From JBBSEZ01 sp038239195 (GTDB lineage: Bacteria; Planctomycetota; Planctomycetia; Gemmatales; Gemmataceae), in assembly GCA_038239195.1 (NCBI GenBank), contig JBBSEZ010000128.1, positions 1 to 22,373 on the forward strand: a DNA stretch of 22,373 bases. The letters run 5' to 3'. Below are positions 7,890 through 14,880 of this stretch, piece after piece. The first letter of the stretch is position 1. Each line of letters begins with the position of its first letter. A program made the translations under genes and the position numbers. The notes under the pieces are model-generated. The model saw only the letters and a list, made by a program, of their open reading frames with translations. It searched no databases and had not been told where the DNA came from.

Positions 7890-9053
7890 CTTGCGCTCGT
7901 CGCAGGCCCGAAGCGCGAACAGACGCAGGTGGCGTTCGGCGACGGCGTGCTGACCGGCCGCGGCACCTTCCAGAAGTACTTCGGGCAAGGCGAGATCGAG
8001 GCCTATCTCGAAGAGGCGCTGGGGGCGGAGGCGATCTCCGCCGAGCCGGGCATTTTCTACGTCTTCCGCGGCGAGCCCGCCCGCCAGCAGTTCCTCGCCA
8101 ACCGCTTCCGGCGCCGTCCCGCGGCCCCGCGGAAGCGGGCCTCCGAGGTGCGCTTCGAGGAGCACCGGGCGGTGCTCGAACCGCTCATGGCCGCGCTGGC
8201 CGACCTCGGCCGGCTGCCGGAGGCGGACGAGCTCCCGGAGTCGGCCGCGGTCGTCGCCGCGTTCGGGTCGCTCAAACGGGCCTTCGCGCTGGTGCGGCGC
8301 GTCACGGGGGACGAGGAGTGGGAGGCCATCCGCCGGCGCAGGACCGAGGACTTGCTCGTCTACCTCGCCCTGGCCCGGTTCGGCAAGCGCCCGCCCCTGG
8401 GGCAGTTGCCCGCGACCCTCCAGCGCGACATGCGGGCGTTCTTCGGCGCCTACGCCAGGGCGTGCCGGCAAGCCGACGAGTTGTTGTTTCGGGCGGGCGA
8501 TCCGGCCGCCATCGACGAGGCGTGCAAGCGGTCGCCCGTCGGCAAGCTGCTGCCCGACGACCTGTACGTCCACCGCAGCGCCCTGGACCATCTCGAGCCG
8601 ATCCTGCGCATCTACGAGGGCTGTGGCCGGGCCTACCTCGGCGAGATCGAGGGGGCCACCATCATCAAGCTCCACCGGCGAACGGGCAAGTTCTCCTACC
8701 TGGCCTACCCCGACTTCGAGGTCGATCCGCACCCGGCGCTGCTGCGCTGCGTCCGGCTGTCGCTGCGCACGCGACAGCTCGACTGCTACGACTACGCGCG
8801 GAGCGCCAACCCGCCGGTGCTGCATCGCAAGGAGACGTTCCTCCACCCCGAGCACCCGCTGCGCGAGAAGTTCGCCCGCCTCACGCTTCAGGAGGAGCAT
8901 CACGGCCTGCTGACCGACACGGCCACCATTGGCACGCGGAACGGCTGGAACGACCGGCTCCGCGCGCGGGGCCTGGCGCTGCGGGGACACCGGCTCGTCC
9001 GGCAGAAGGGCGCCGCAGGGGCGCCGACGGCCCTTTTGCCCGACGGGTGCTGA
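7890..9053 (+). pseudogene. N-terminally truncated DNA-phosphorothioation-associated putative methyltransferase
   Basis: The frame is open from just after the previous stop. The first possible start is GTG at 7929 (374 aa). The body matches the Dnd-associated putative methyltransferase family (TIGR04096-like): FGDGVLTGRGTFQKYF, PGIFYVFRGE, LPDDLYVHRSAL, IIKLHRRTGKFSYLAYPDF, LHPEHPLREKFARLT and TIGTRNGWNDRL. In the family this is preceded by a domain with a VFDYGCGRG SAM-binding motif, which is absent here. The match already begins at LALVAGPKR before any start codon, so the 5' part was lost by recombination. No dnd or ssp genes are visible. It may still be translated from the GTG, but without the SAM site it should not methylate. 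Family name from recognition; truncation seen directly. Confidence 0.72.
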
Positions 9054-9109
9054 CGGGCTGTCTTCAAGGTTCGTGCAGTCGCGGCCAGGGCTGACGTGAT
9101 CCGAAGCTT

Positions 9110-9484
9110 CGGGAACGTAGCCCGGCGCTCTGCGGCGGTCGCGGCGCGGTCGCCGGCGGGATGGCCGCCCTCGGCGGGGGCGTGGGCCATGGCGTTGGGG
9201 TGGTGGTGAGTCTCGTTGCGGCGGCCGTAAAGGCGGTGCTTGAGCGAGCGCACCTCGGCCTCGAGGTCGGCGAGGCGCTGTTGCAGCTGGGCCTCGCGCT
9301 GCTGGACGTGGGCCGCGGCCGCGGCTTGTGCTTCGGCGTGGGCGTGGGCGGGGAGTTCTTTAAGTTCGGCCTCGCGCCGGGTGGCGCGAAGGTGCTGGGC
9401 CTTGTAGTAGGCGGCCTGTTGACGGGCGTGCCAGAGGGCCTGCTGGCAGGCCGCAGGGGTTGGGTCGGGGGTGCTGATCTCCAC
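9110..9484 (-). pseudogene. IS66-like transposase, N-terminal fragment
   Basis: From a GTG at 9484 the minus frame gives a helical, Gln/Ala/Glu-rich start (ACQQALWHARQQAAYYKA), a coiled coil, then LKHRLYGRRNETHHHP. That last block is the typical [F/Y]GR[RK]xE element just upstream of the zinc-binding region of IS66-type transposases. Beyond about residue 115 similarity stops and the DDE domain is missing. The remaining ORF runs into antisense of the neighbouring methyltransferase and is not meaningful. The exact break (about 9110-9150) is uncertain. Confidence 0.6.
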
Positions 9485-9631
9485 AATAGGGAGTTTCCCA
9501 CGTCAACGGGCCCCTCGGTAGGTTGGTAGCGATTCCAGCAAAGAAACGGCAACTGCCCTCCCCCAAGGGGCCACCGCAGTCGTAACGGGGACTGCCCGTC
9601 TCCAGGCGCACAGGCGGAGACGAATGTTTAC
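9485..9631 (-). mobile_element. Possible surviving end of the IS66-like element
   Basis: Upstream of the transposase fragment the minus strand begins GTAAACATTCGTCTCCG at 9631. IS66 elements usually start with GTAA, so this may be the outer end of the insertion. No matching opposite end is visible because the other side is deleted. Confidence 0.3.
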
Positions 9632-9898
9632 AGGTGGCGGGTTACTCCGGCAACGCAAGTCGTTGTCAGGACACAGTCTGCGCCCGCAGATAGAGTCACG
9701 TGGTCACGTGGTCACGCGGCAGGGGGGGAGCCATTGTCCGGCATAGTCCGTCACCGCGTCAGCTGCGAGACGGGCCCTCCTGGGCACGGACAACGTCTGC
9801 CACCTCCGCGCCCTCTTCAAGAGCGAGAAGGACCAACGGGGCCCTTTTGGGAGCGCAAAGTGAACTGACCTCCCTCTTCTTACCCACCAAGGTCACCC
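9632..9898. other. Intergenic region without a recognisable gene
   Basis: No ORF has coding character here. About 9696-9718 holds a short tandem of a GGTCACGT unit (three copies, the last imperfect). I see no hairpin followed by a T-run. Confidence 0.6.
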
Positions 9899-10546
9899 TC
9901 ATACCTCGCGCAGGTAGGCCAGCGCGGCTTCCAGGCTCACCACGTCGGCGAAGCGGGCCTGGACTTCAAACAGCGTCCACTCGTGGGCGATCTCCGAGCG
10001 GTCCTGTACGGCCTCTCGCACGATGATCGGTCGGAGTTGGTAGCTCTTGGCGTCTGTCGCCGTCGCCCGCACGCAGGCGCTGGTCGAGCAGCCGGTGATG
10101 AGCAGCGTATCGACGCGCTGGCCGAGCAGATGGCCGACCAGCGGCGCACCCGCGAAGGCGCTGGCGTGCTCCTTGGGCAGCACCAGTTCCGTGGATTGTG
10201 GACAAACGCGCTCGTCGATCTCGCACGCCCGGCGGTCCCACGGGCGAAACCGTGGGGAGTAGTCGGAGGCCGACTTGAACTGGGGCCGGTCGCTCGCTGA
10301 GGTGGTGTAATAGATCGGCACGCCCCTGGCCCGGGCGACGGGGAGCAGCGCATGGATCGCGGCGATGGCTTCGTCGAGGCGGGCCGAGCCGCCCGCGTAG
10401 GCGGGATCGGTCCAGCCGTAGGCCATGTCGATGACGACGAGCGCCGGGCGCTGGCCGAAGCCGAAGGTGCCTTGAAAGATGCCGCGCTCTTCGTAGTAGG
10501 CGCTCACGTCGGCCATCGCCGCTCGCAAGGCTTCCATCGGACTCAT
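9899..10546 (-). CDS. Isochorismatase-family cysteine hydrolase
   Basis: A 215-residue protein of the isochorismatase/N-carbamoylsarcosine amidase superfamily. The catalytic triad is visible: Asp40 in ALVVIDM, Lys125 in LPKEHASAF and Cys158 in TGCSTSACVRATATDA, which also contains the usual cis-peptide and oxyanion region. The longer N-terminus and the order of motifs resemble N-carbamoylsarcosine amidase-type members more than short nicotinamidases, but the substrate cannot be assigned. Start at 10546 is supported by GAGGAC about 9 nt upstream; an ATG at 10537 is an alternative. It is a single gene, divergent from the next one, with no partner genes to suggest a pathway. Confidence 0.85.
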   Translation of the reverse strand: MSPMEALRAAMADVSAYYEERGIFQGTFGFGQRPALVVIDMAYGWTDPAYAGGSARLDEAIAAIHALLPVARARGVPIYYTTSASDRPQFKSASDYSPRFRPWDRRACEIDERVCPQSTELVLPKEHASAFAGAPLVGHLLGQRVDTLLITGCSTSACVRATATDAKSYQLRPIIVREAVQDRSEIAHEWTLFEVQARFADVVSLEAALAYLREV

Positions 10547-10815
10547 CGGCTGTCCTCGGTGTGGTGTTCGTGTTGGTGACGAGGTGCTGCACGGCGTCTT
10601 GCCCTGGAGCGCCAGGGCCCGGGTTGAGCTTGTCCGCGCGAGTGCGGTAATCGTACTGCCTCCGGCGGGAGGCCGCCAATGCCCAGCGGGGCTCGTGTGC
10701 TGATTTTCGCGGCTGGGAGGCGCTTCGGTCGCATGGATGACGGGAGGCGCTGGACAGGGGGTCGGGGGCCGCTTACGCTGGCGGGAGATACTGGGTCGAG
10801 GGGCGGGAGGCGAGC

Positions 10816-11529
10816 ATGACCAAGACGGAGTGGTTGGCCTGTGAAGATCCCCAGAGATTGCTTGAGTTCCTGCGGGGCAAGGCCAGCAACCGAAAACTCC
10901 GCCTGTTCGCCTGCGCCTGCTGCCGAGAAGCCATTCGGGGTAACACGATGGACCACCGCGTCCTCAAGCTCCTCAATGCGCACGAACGGTACACGGAAGG
11001 AACCCACGACGAGTTGAAACTGATCTCAAAATACGGTAGGGCCAGAGGGCGAGTCGGTGAAGGGGAACACGCGCAACCCGAGTTGCCGCCACCGGGCGTG
11101 CCGGGCCGATCCGCCGCCCTGGCTGCTCGTGCCCAGCTCGTCTTGTCACAGGCGGTTGTCTTGGCGTGCGACCCCCACGACGCGGAGGCAGCCGCCCGCA
11201 ATGCCCTCCTGATCGCCCCGCGACCGCATGGTACTGATTCCGCACGACACGCGCAGCGCGACTTGATCCTCGACATCTTCGGTAACCACGCGCTGCAGTC
11301 GCCCATCGACGCCGGAACGCTGACCCCGACACTCAACGCCTTGGCACGAGCCGCCTACGACGAGCGCCAGCTTCCCTCGCGCTATCTCGACGCGGCCCGC
11401 CTCGGCGTCCTCTCCGACGCTCTCGAAGAGGCAGGCTGCACAAATAACGACCTTCTGACGCACCTGCGCGGCCCCGGCGCGCACGTCCGGGGATGCTGGG
11501 CGGTGGACTCCGTCCTCGGGCGGGCCTGA
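10816..11529 (+). CDS. Gemmata-type hypothetical protein (MTxxEWLACxDP family)
   Basis: A 237-residue protein with the pattern of a large paralogous family known from Gemmataceae: MTKTEWLACEDPQRLLEFLR at the start, RKLRLFACACCR soon after, a variable centre, LILDIFGNH, LARAAYDERQLPSRYLD, and the end LGVLSDALEEAGC...LLTHLRGPG.HVRGCWAVD. Function is unknown. These proteins are often found next to sigma factors and kinases, but nothing like that is near here. The start is supported by GGGAGG 5 nt before the ATG. It converges on the POTRA gene with a 26-nt gap. Its main value is as a lineage marker. Confidence 0.8.
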   Translation: MTKTEWLACEDPQRLLEFLRGKASNRKLRLFACACCREAIRGNTMDHRVLKLLNAHERYTEGTHDELKLISKYGRARGRVGEGEHAQPELPPPGVPGRSAALAARAQLVLSQAVVLACDPHDAEAAARNALLIAPRPHGTDSARHAQRDLILDIFGNHALQSPIDAGTLTPTLNALARAAYDERQLPSRYLDAARLGVLSDALEEAGCTNNDLLTHLRGPGAHVRGCWAVDSVLGRA

Positions 11530-11555
11530 CCGGCGCGGGCCGTGGCCTTTCGGCG

Positions 11556-12656
11556 TCAATCCGGCGCCTGCCCCCGCGCGCTCGCCGGCTTCGCAACGGG
11601 GTTGGCCGGCCCCACCTCGTAGAGCAGCGCCGTTATCGCGCCCGGCTCTCGGCCATAGACCGGCAAGGCCTGAACGCGCACGTCGCGACCGAGGTAGCCG
11701 AGGTAGTCCTTGAGGACGGCCAGGTCGAGGTCGATCTTGCGCTGGTCGTAGAAGTCCCCCGCCTTGACCTTGGCCAGCGCCGCCAACCGCTCGGGCGGCA
11801 CGCAGCGGACGCCGCGCACCTGCGGGGCGCTCTGCAAGCGATAGCGGGCGCCTTCGTACACGTGGAAGAGCACGAACAGGTCGTGCCCCGCGGCGACGTA
11901 GCGCACCTCGCGCGCCACGCGCGCGTCGTGGAAGCCGAGGGAGCGATAATACTTCAGCAGCGTGTCGGCGTCGGCCTCGATGAGGGCGGGGTTGTAGGGC
12001 CCGCCCACCAGGCCCAGGCCGAGCAGGCCGCTGGAGGTATTGACGTGCGTCCGCAGCAGCGCCGCGCTGACGAAGTGGTTGCCGGTGAAGCCGACCTCGC
12101 GCACCTTGACCTGGGGCCCTTCGGTGACGTCGAACACGACCTCCGTGTCGGTGGCGTTTCCGCCTTTGCGGAGGGCACAGGTGGCGAACGGCCTGCCTTC
12201 TTCGCGATACTTCGCCACGATCTTCTCGCAGGCCATCTTGTTGGCGGCGGGGCTCAGCGGTAAGCCGACACGGGCGCCCGTCACCGCGTCGAGGTCTTCC
12301 TTCTTCAGATGGCCCGCCCCCTGGTAGGTCACCCGCTGCACGGTGCCGAGGTAATCGCGGACGAGGAAGAAGACCTTGACCTGGTCGGGCCCGTCGGACT
12401 GCTTCTCGGCACAGACGCTCGCGAACTGCCGCGTGGCGTAGAGCGTTCGTACGTCCTCCTGAAGCTCCTCGAGGACAAACGGCCGGCCCGGCCGCGCCTT
12501 GAGCATGCTCTTGATCTGCGCGGCCGGGATCAGTTGGTTGCCGCGGACAATCACGTCGCTGATGATCGGGCGCTCGCCCGCCAGCGCCGCCAGGGGCAGC
12601 GCGAGCGTCGCCAGCAACGCGAAGGCGTTCCGTATTCCATTCCGAACCGCAGGCAT
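11556..12656 (-). CDS. Secreted POTRA-repeat protein, BamA-like without a beta barrel
   Basis: I start it at the ATG at 12656 (366 aa), 7 nt after GGGAGG; a longer ORF to 12848 lacks this support. Residues 1-26 are a signal peptide (Arg residues, then FALLATLALPLAALA) with likely cleavage before GERP. Four POTRA-like repeats follow, at about 31-101, 106-180, 184-270 and 278-350. They are marked by IISDVIVRGNQLIPAAQI, VTYQGAGHLKKEDL, VREVGFTGNHFVSAALL and VRGVRCVPPERL. The chain ends with a short linker, whereas BamA/TamA would continue into a ~400-residue barrel. It is therefore probably a periplasmic accessory that binds outer-membrane protein clients. It is divergent from the C1 operon. POTRA assignment from recognised pattern; role inferred. 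Confidence 0.8.
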   Translation of the reverse strand: MPAVRNGIRNAFALLATLALPLAALAGERPIISDVIVRGNQLIPAAQIKSMLKARPGRPFVLEELQEDVRTLYATRQFASVCAEKQSDGPDQVKVFFLVRDYLGTVQRVTYQGAGHLKKEDLDAVTGARVGLPLSPAANKMACEKIVAKYREEGRPFATCALRKGGNATDTEVVFDVTEGPQVKVREVGFTGNHFVSAALLRTHVNTSSGLLGLGLVGGPYNPALIEADADTLLKYYRSLGFHDARVAREVRYVAAGHDLFVLFHVYEGARYRLQSAPQVRGVRCVPPERLAALAKVKAGDFYDQRKIDLDLAVLKDYLGYLGRDVRVQALPVYGREPGAITALLYEVGPANPVAKPASARGQAPD

Positions 12657-12821
12657 GCTCGGGCCTCCCTGGGGAGGCGGGCGCGCCCCTCCCAGAGGAC
12701 GAGACGATACGCCTCGGCGCGGAGAAGTAAAGGCGAGTTTCCGGCGCGGGTGCGCCTCACCCTTGCCCGCTCGCGGGGTCGGGGGGCGATTCACGGCTCG
12801 GGCAATTCGTCGCGGGGCGGC

Positions 12822-12849
12822 TTGCACCGCCCTCCCCGGCACGTACAAT
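12822..12849 (+). promoter_or_regulatory. Candidate promoter of the fwd/fhc operon
   Basis: TTGCAC (12822-12827) and TACAAT (12844-12849) are spaced 16 nt apart, 31 nt before the fwdD start. Initiation near 12856 would leave a short leader containing the strong GGGAGG ribosome-binding site. It is the best sigma70-like match in the divergent intergenic region. Confidence 0.5.
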
Positions 12850-12880
12850 CAACAAGGTCCCTCTGGCGGGAGGCGGGCCG

Positions 12881-13231
12881 ATGACGGAGAGGCGATTCAC
12901 GCTGCACGCGATCCGCACTAGCAAGCAGGGGCAGCAGATCAACGTCGGCAAGGACCACAAGGAATACCTGGCGATCGTGAACAGCCTCACGATGCACCCC
13001 GACGACATGAAGGCGCTCAACATTCCTCCGGGTGCGACGGTCCGGGTCTGGTCCGACGAGGGGGAGGCCACCTTCCTGTGCCAGGAGGGAAAGGTGCCCC
13101 AGGGAATGCTCTTCGTCCCGTATGGCCCGCCGACCTGCCGCCTCATGGGAGGAGAAACCGACGGAACGGGCATGCCCACCTCCAAGGGCTGGGAAGTGGA
13201 CGTCGAGTTGGTCGCGGCGCCCGCGCCCTGA
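12881..13231 (+). CDS. fwdD: Formylmethanofuran dehydrogenase subunit D-like, molybdopterin-binding
   Basis: A 116-residue protein matching FwdD, the small subunit that carries the C-terminal molybdopterin-dinucleotide-binding fold found at the end of formate dehydrogenase-type enzymes. Visible marks are GQQINVGKDHKEYL near the N-terminus, LNIPPGATVRVWSDEGEA (the beta-barrel core) and ETDGTGMPTSKGWEVDVE, which corresponds to the D-x-D-STGMPxFKG signature of FwdD. It begins a plus-strand operon and is followed by a small ORF and then fwdB. Its presence matters: together with the catalytic subunit it completes the Mo/W-pterin site, which a purely hydrolytic Fhc complex would not need. GGGAGG lies about 7 nt before the ATG. 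Confidence 0.82.
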   Translation: MTERRFTLHAIRTSKQGQQINVGKDHKEYLAIVNSLTMHPDDMKALNIPPGATVRVWSDEGEATFLCQEGKVPQGMLFVPYGPPTCRLMGGETDGTGMPTSKGWEVDVELVAAPAP

Positions 13232-13313
13232 GCCGCGATGGGAGGGCCCTCGAAGTTTGCCGCTTGCGGCTTGGCGACGAGTGCCCTCGGATCTCTCGAA
13301 CAGGAGAAAAGCG

Positions 13314-13478
13314 ATGGAGGTCGAACGATCGCCCGGCGAGGGCGGGGAACTGGAGACAGGCCCCCAATTCGCCGACGGCCCCGAGCCGGAGCAGTTCGAG
13401 GGCTGGGAGCAGATCGACGTCGGGCGTTACATGCCGCGGCGCACCCGAGGCAGTTACCGAGGCCGTGCGCTCGGCTGA
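13314..13478 (+). CDS. Small hypothetical protein within the fwd/fhc operon
   Basis: A 54-residue ORF starting at an ATG preceded by AGGAGAAAAGCG, the clearest ribosome-binding site in the operon, which is the main reason to accept it. The N-terminal part is acidic (Glu/Gly/Pro rich), a centre reads FEGWEQIDVGRY, and the C-terminus is strongly basic (MPRRTRGSYRGRALG). It lies between fwdD and fwdB with gaps of 82 and 58 nt. I do not recognise a family. The charge split suggests binding to a partner protein, but no function can be assigned. Confidence 0.55.
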   Translation: MEVERSPGEGGELETGPQFADGPEPEQFEGWEQIDVGRYMPRRTRGSYRGRALG

Positions 13479-13536
13479 ACGTTCGTTGTTCCGTCCGGTT
13501 CGGACGGGCAGATCCGTCGGTGAATGGGGGCACGAG

Positions 13537-14868
13537 ATGGAATTGACCGTTGTGAAGAACGCGACCTGCACCTTCTGCGGTTGCGTTTGCGACGACATCG
13601 AGTTGCACTCCGATGGCGAACGCATCACGCACACCAAGCACGCCTGCGTCCTCGGGGTGAGCTGGTTCAAGAACCACACCGCGGAACGGCTCTACCCCGA
13701 CGCCCTGATCGACGGCCAGCCGGCCAGCGTCGAGGATGCCGTCGAGGTGGCGGCCGATTACCTCTACAAGGCCCACCTGCCGCTGGTGTATGGCCTCAGC
13801 AACGTCACCTGCGAGGCGCAGCGGGAGTCGGTGGCCCTCGCCGAACTGATCGGCGGGGTAATCGACAGCCATACCTCGCTCTGACACGGCCCAACAGAGA
13901 TCGCCGCCCAGTTGGGTGGCAAAGTGACCTGTACGCTGGGCGAAGTCAAGAATCGCGCCGACCTGATCGTCTACTGGGGGGGCAACCCGGCGGAATGCCA
14001 TCCAAGGCATTTCACCAAGTACAGCCTGACCCAGAAGGGCCGCTTCGTGCCCAACGGCCGCAAGGACCGCACGATGGTCCTCGTGGACATCCGCGAGACC
14101 CCCAGCGCCAAGGCGGCCGACGTCTTCCTTCAAGTCCGCCCGGGCAAGGACTTCGAGGTCATCACCGTGCTGCGCGCGCTCGTCAAGGGCCAGCCGGTCG
14201 ATGAGAAGCTCGTGGCGGAAACGGGCCTGACCGTCGAGCAACTTCAGGAGTTTGCCGATCTCATGAAGAAGGCCCGCTTCGGCGTGCTGTTCTTCGGGAT
14301 GGGCCTGTCGATGACGCGCGGCAAGCACATGAACTCGGCCGCCCTCCTGACGCTGGCGGCCGAGCTGAACGCCTTCACCAAGTTCGTCGCCATGCCGATG
14401 CGCGGGCACGGCAACGTCACCGGCGCCGACGTGGTCATGCGCTGGACCACGGGCTACCCGTTCGGGGTCAACCTGGCCCGCGGCTACCCGCGCTTCAACC
14501 CGGGCGAGTTCTCCACCATTGACCTGCTGATCCGTCAGGACGTCGATGCCGCCCTCATCGCCGGGGCCGACCCCGGAGCGACCATGCCCCAGCCGTGCAT
14601 CGACTACCTGGCCCGCATCCCCACGATCGTGCTCGACCCCAAGGTCACGCACACCAGCCGCCTCGCCCGCGTTCACGTGACGACGGCGGTCACGGGGATC
14701 AGCGCCCCTGGGACCGTCTACCGGATGGACGAGATACCCCTGCCGCTGCGCACGGCGCTCAAGTCGCCGTACCCGACGGACGAAGAGGTGCTCCGCCGCA
14801 TCTACAAGGCGGTGGCGGCAAAGCCTCCGCTGGCCGTGCCGGTGATGCCAAAGTTGGCCGCGGTGTAA
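13537..14868 (+). CDS. fwdB: Formylmethanofuran dehydrogenase subunit B, predicted selenoprotein (UGA = Sec116)
   Basis: Reads as two ORFs split by TGA at 13882-13884, but the frame does not change and family similarity continues without loss across it. Joined, it is 443 residues. N-terminus: C11-x2-C14-x3-C18-x18-C37, the [4Fe-4S] site of FwdB and formate dehydrogenases. The TGA stands in SHTSL-[TGA]-HGPTEIAAQ, where FwdB has the Mo/W-ligating Cys or Sec followed by HGP. Further marks: CTLGEVKNRADLIVYWGGNP, HPRHFTKY, MPMRGHGNVTGADVV and IAGADPGATMPQPCIDYLAR. A Sec form of FwdB is known from Methanopyrus kandleri. The enzyme interconverts CO2 and formyl-methanofuran; here the carrier may be methylofuran. 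ATG at 13537 follows GGGGG. Alternatives: a Cys-to-stop mutation or base error (TGC/TGT to TGA). Exact placement at the Sec site makes selenocysteine the better reading. Confidence 0.85.
13882..13926 (+). promoter_or_regulatory. Candidate bacterial SECIS hairpin following the Sec UGA
   Basis: Directly after the UGA, CCCAAC (13890-13895) pairs perfectly with GTTGGG (13911-13916), extended by a G-U pair and possible CAC/GTG pairing at the base, with a 15-nt loop. The first 12 nt (TGACACGGCCCA) are the same as in E. coli fdhF, because both encode U-H-G-P. The loop contains GAGATCG, but I do not see a clear match to the short E. coli apical stem with its bulged U. Bacterial SECIS elements vary, so this is a candidate only. 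Confidence 0.45.
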
Positions 14869-14880
14869 CGAGGAAGCCCC

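Noticed and set aside
7326..8990. 554-residue minus-strand ORF across the methyltransferase fragment
   Set aside because: Shadow of the plus-strand genes at 7362-7889 and 7890-9053. It has no recognisable domain.
9696..9718. Short GGTCACGT tandem as an iteron or regulator site
   Set aside because: Only about three units, and no replication or regulator gene nearby.
13882..13884. Simple nonsense mutation or sequencing error in fwdB
   Set aside because: Possible, but UGA is the Sec codon and lies exactly at the known Cys/Sec ligand, with no other damage in 443 codons. Kept as the main alternative.
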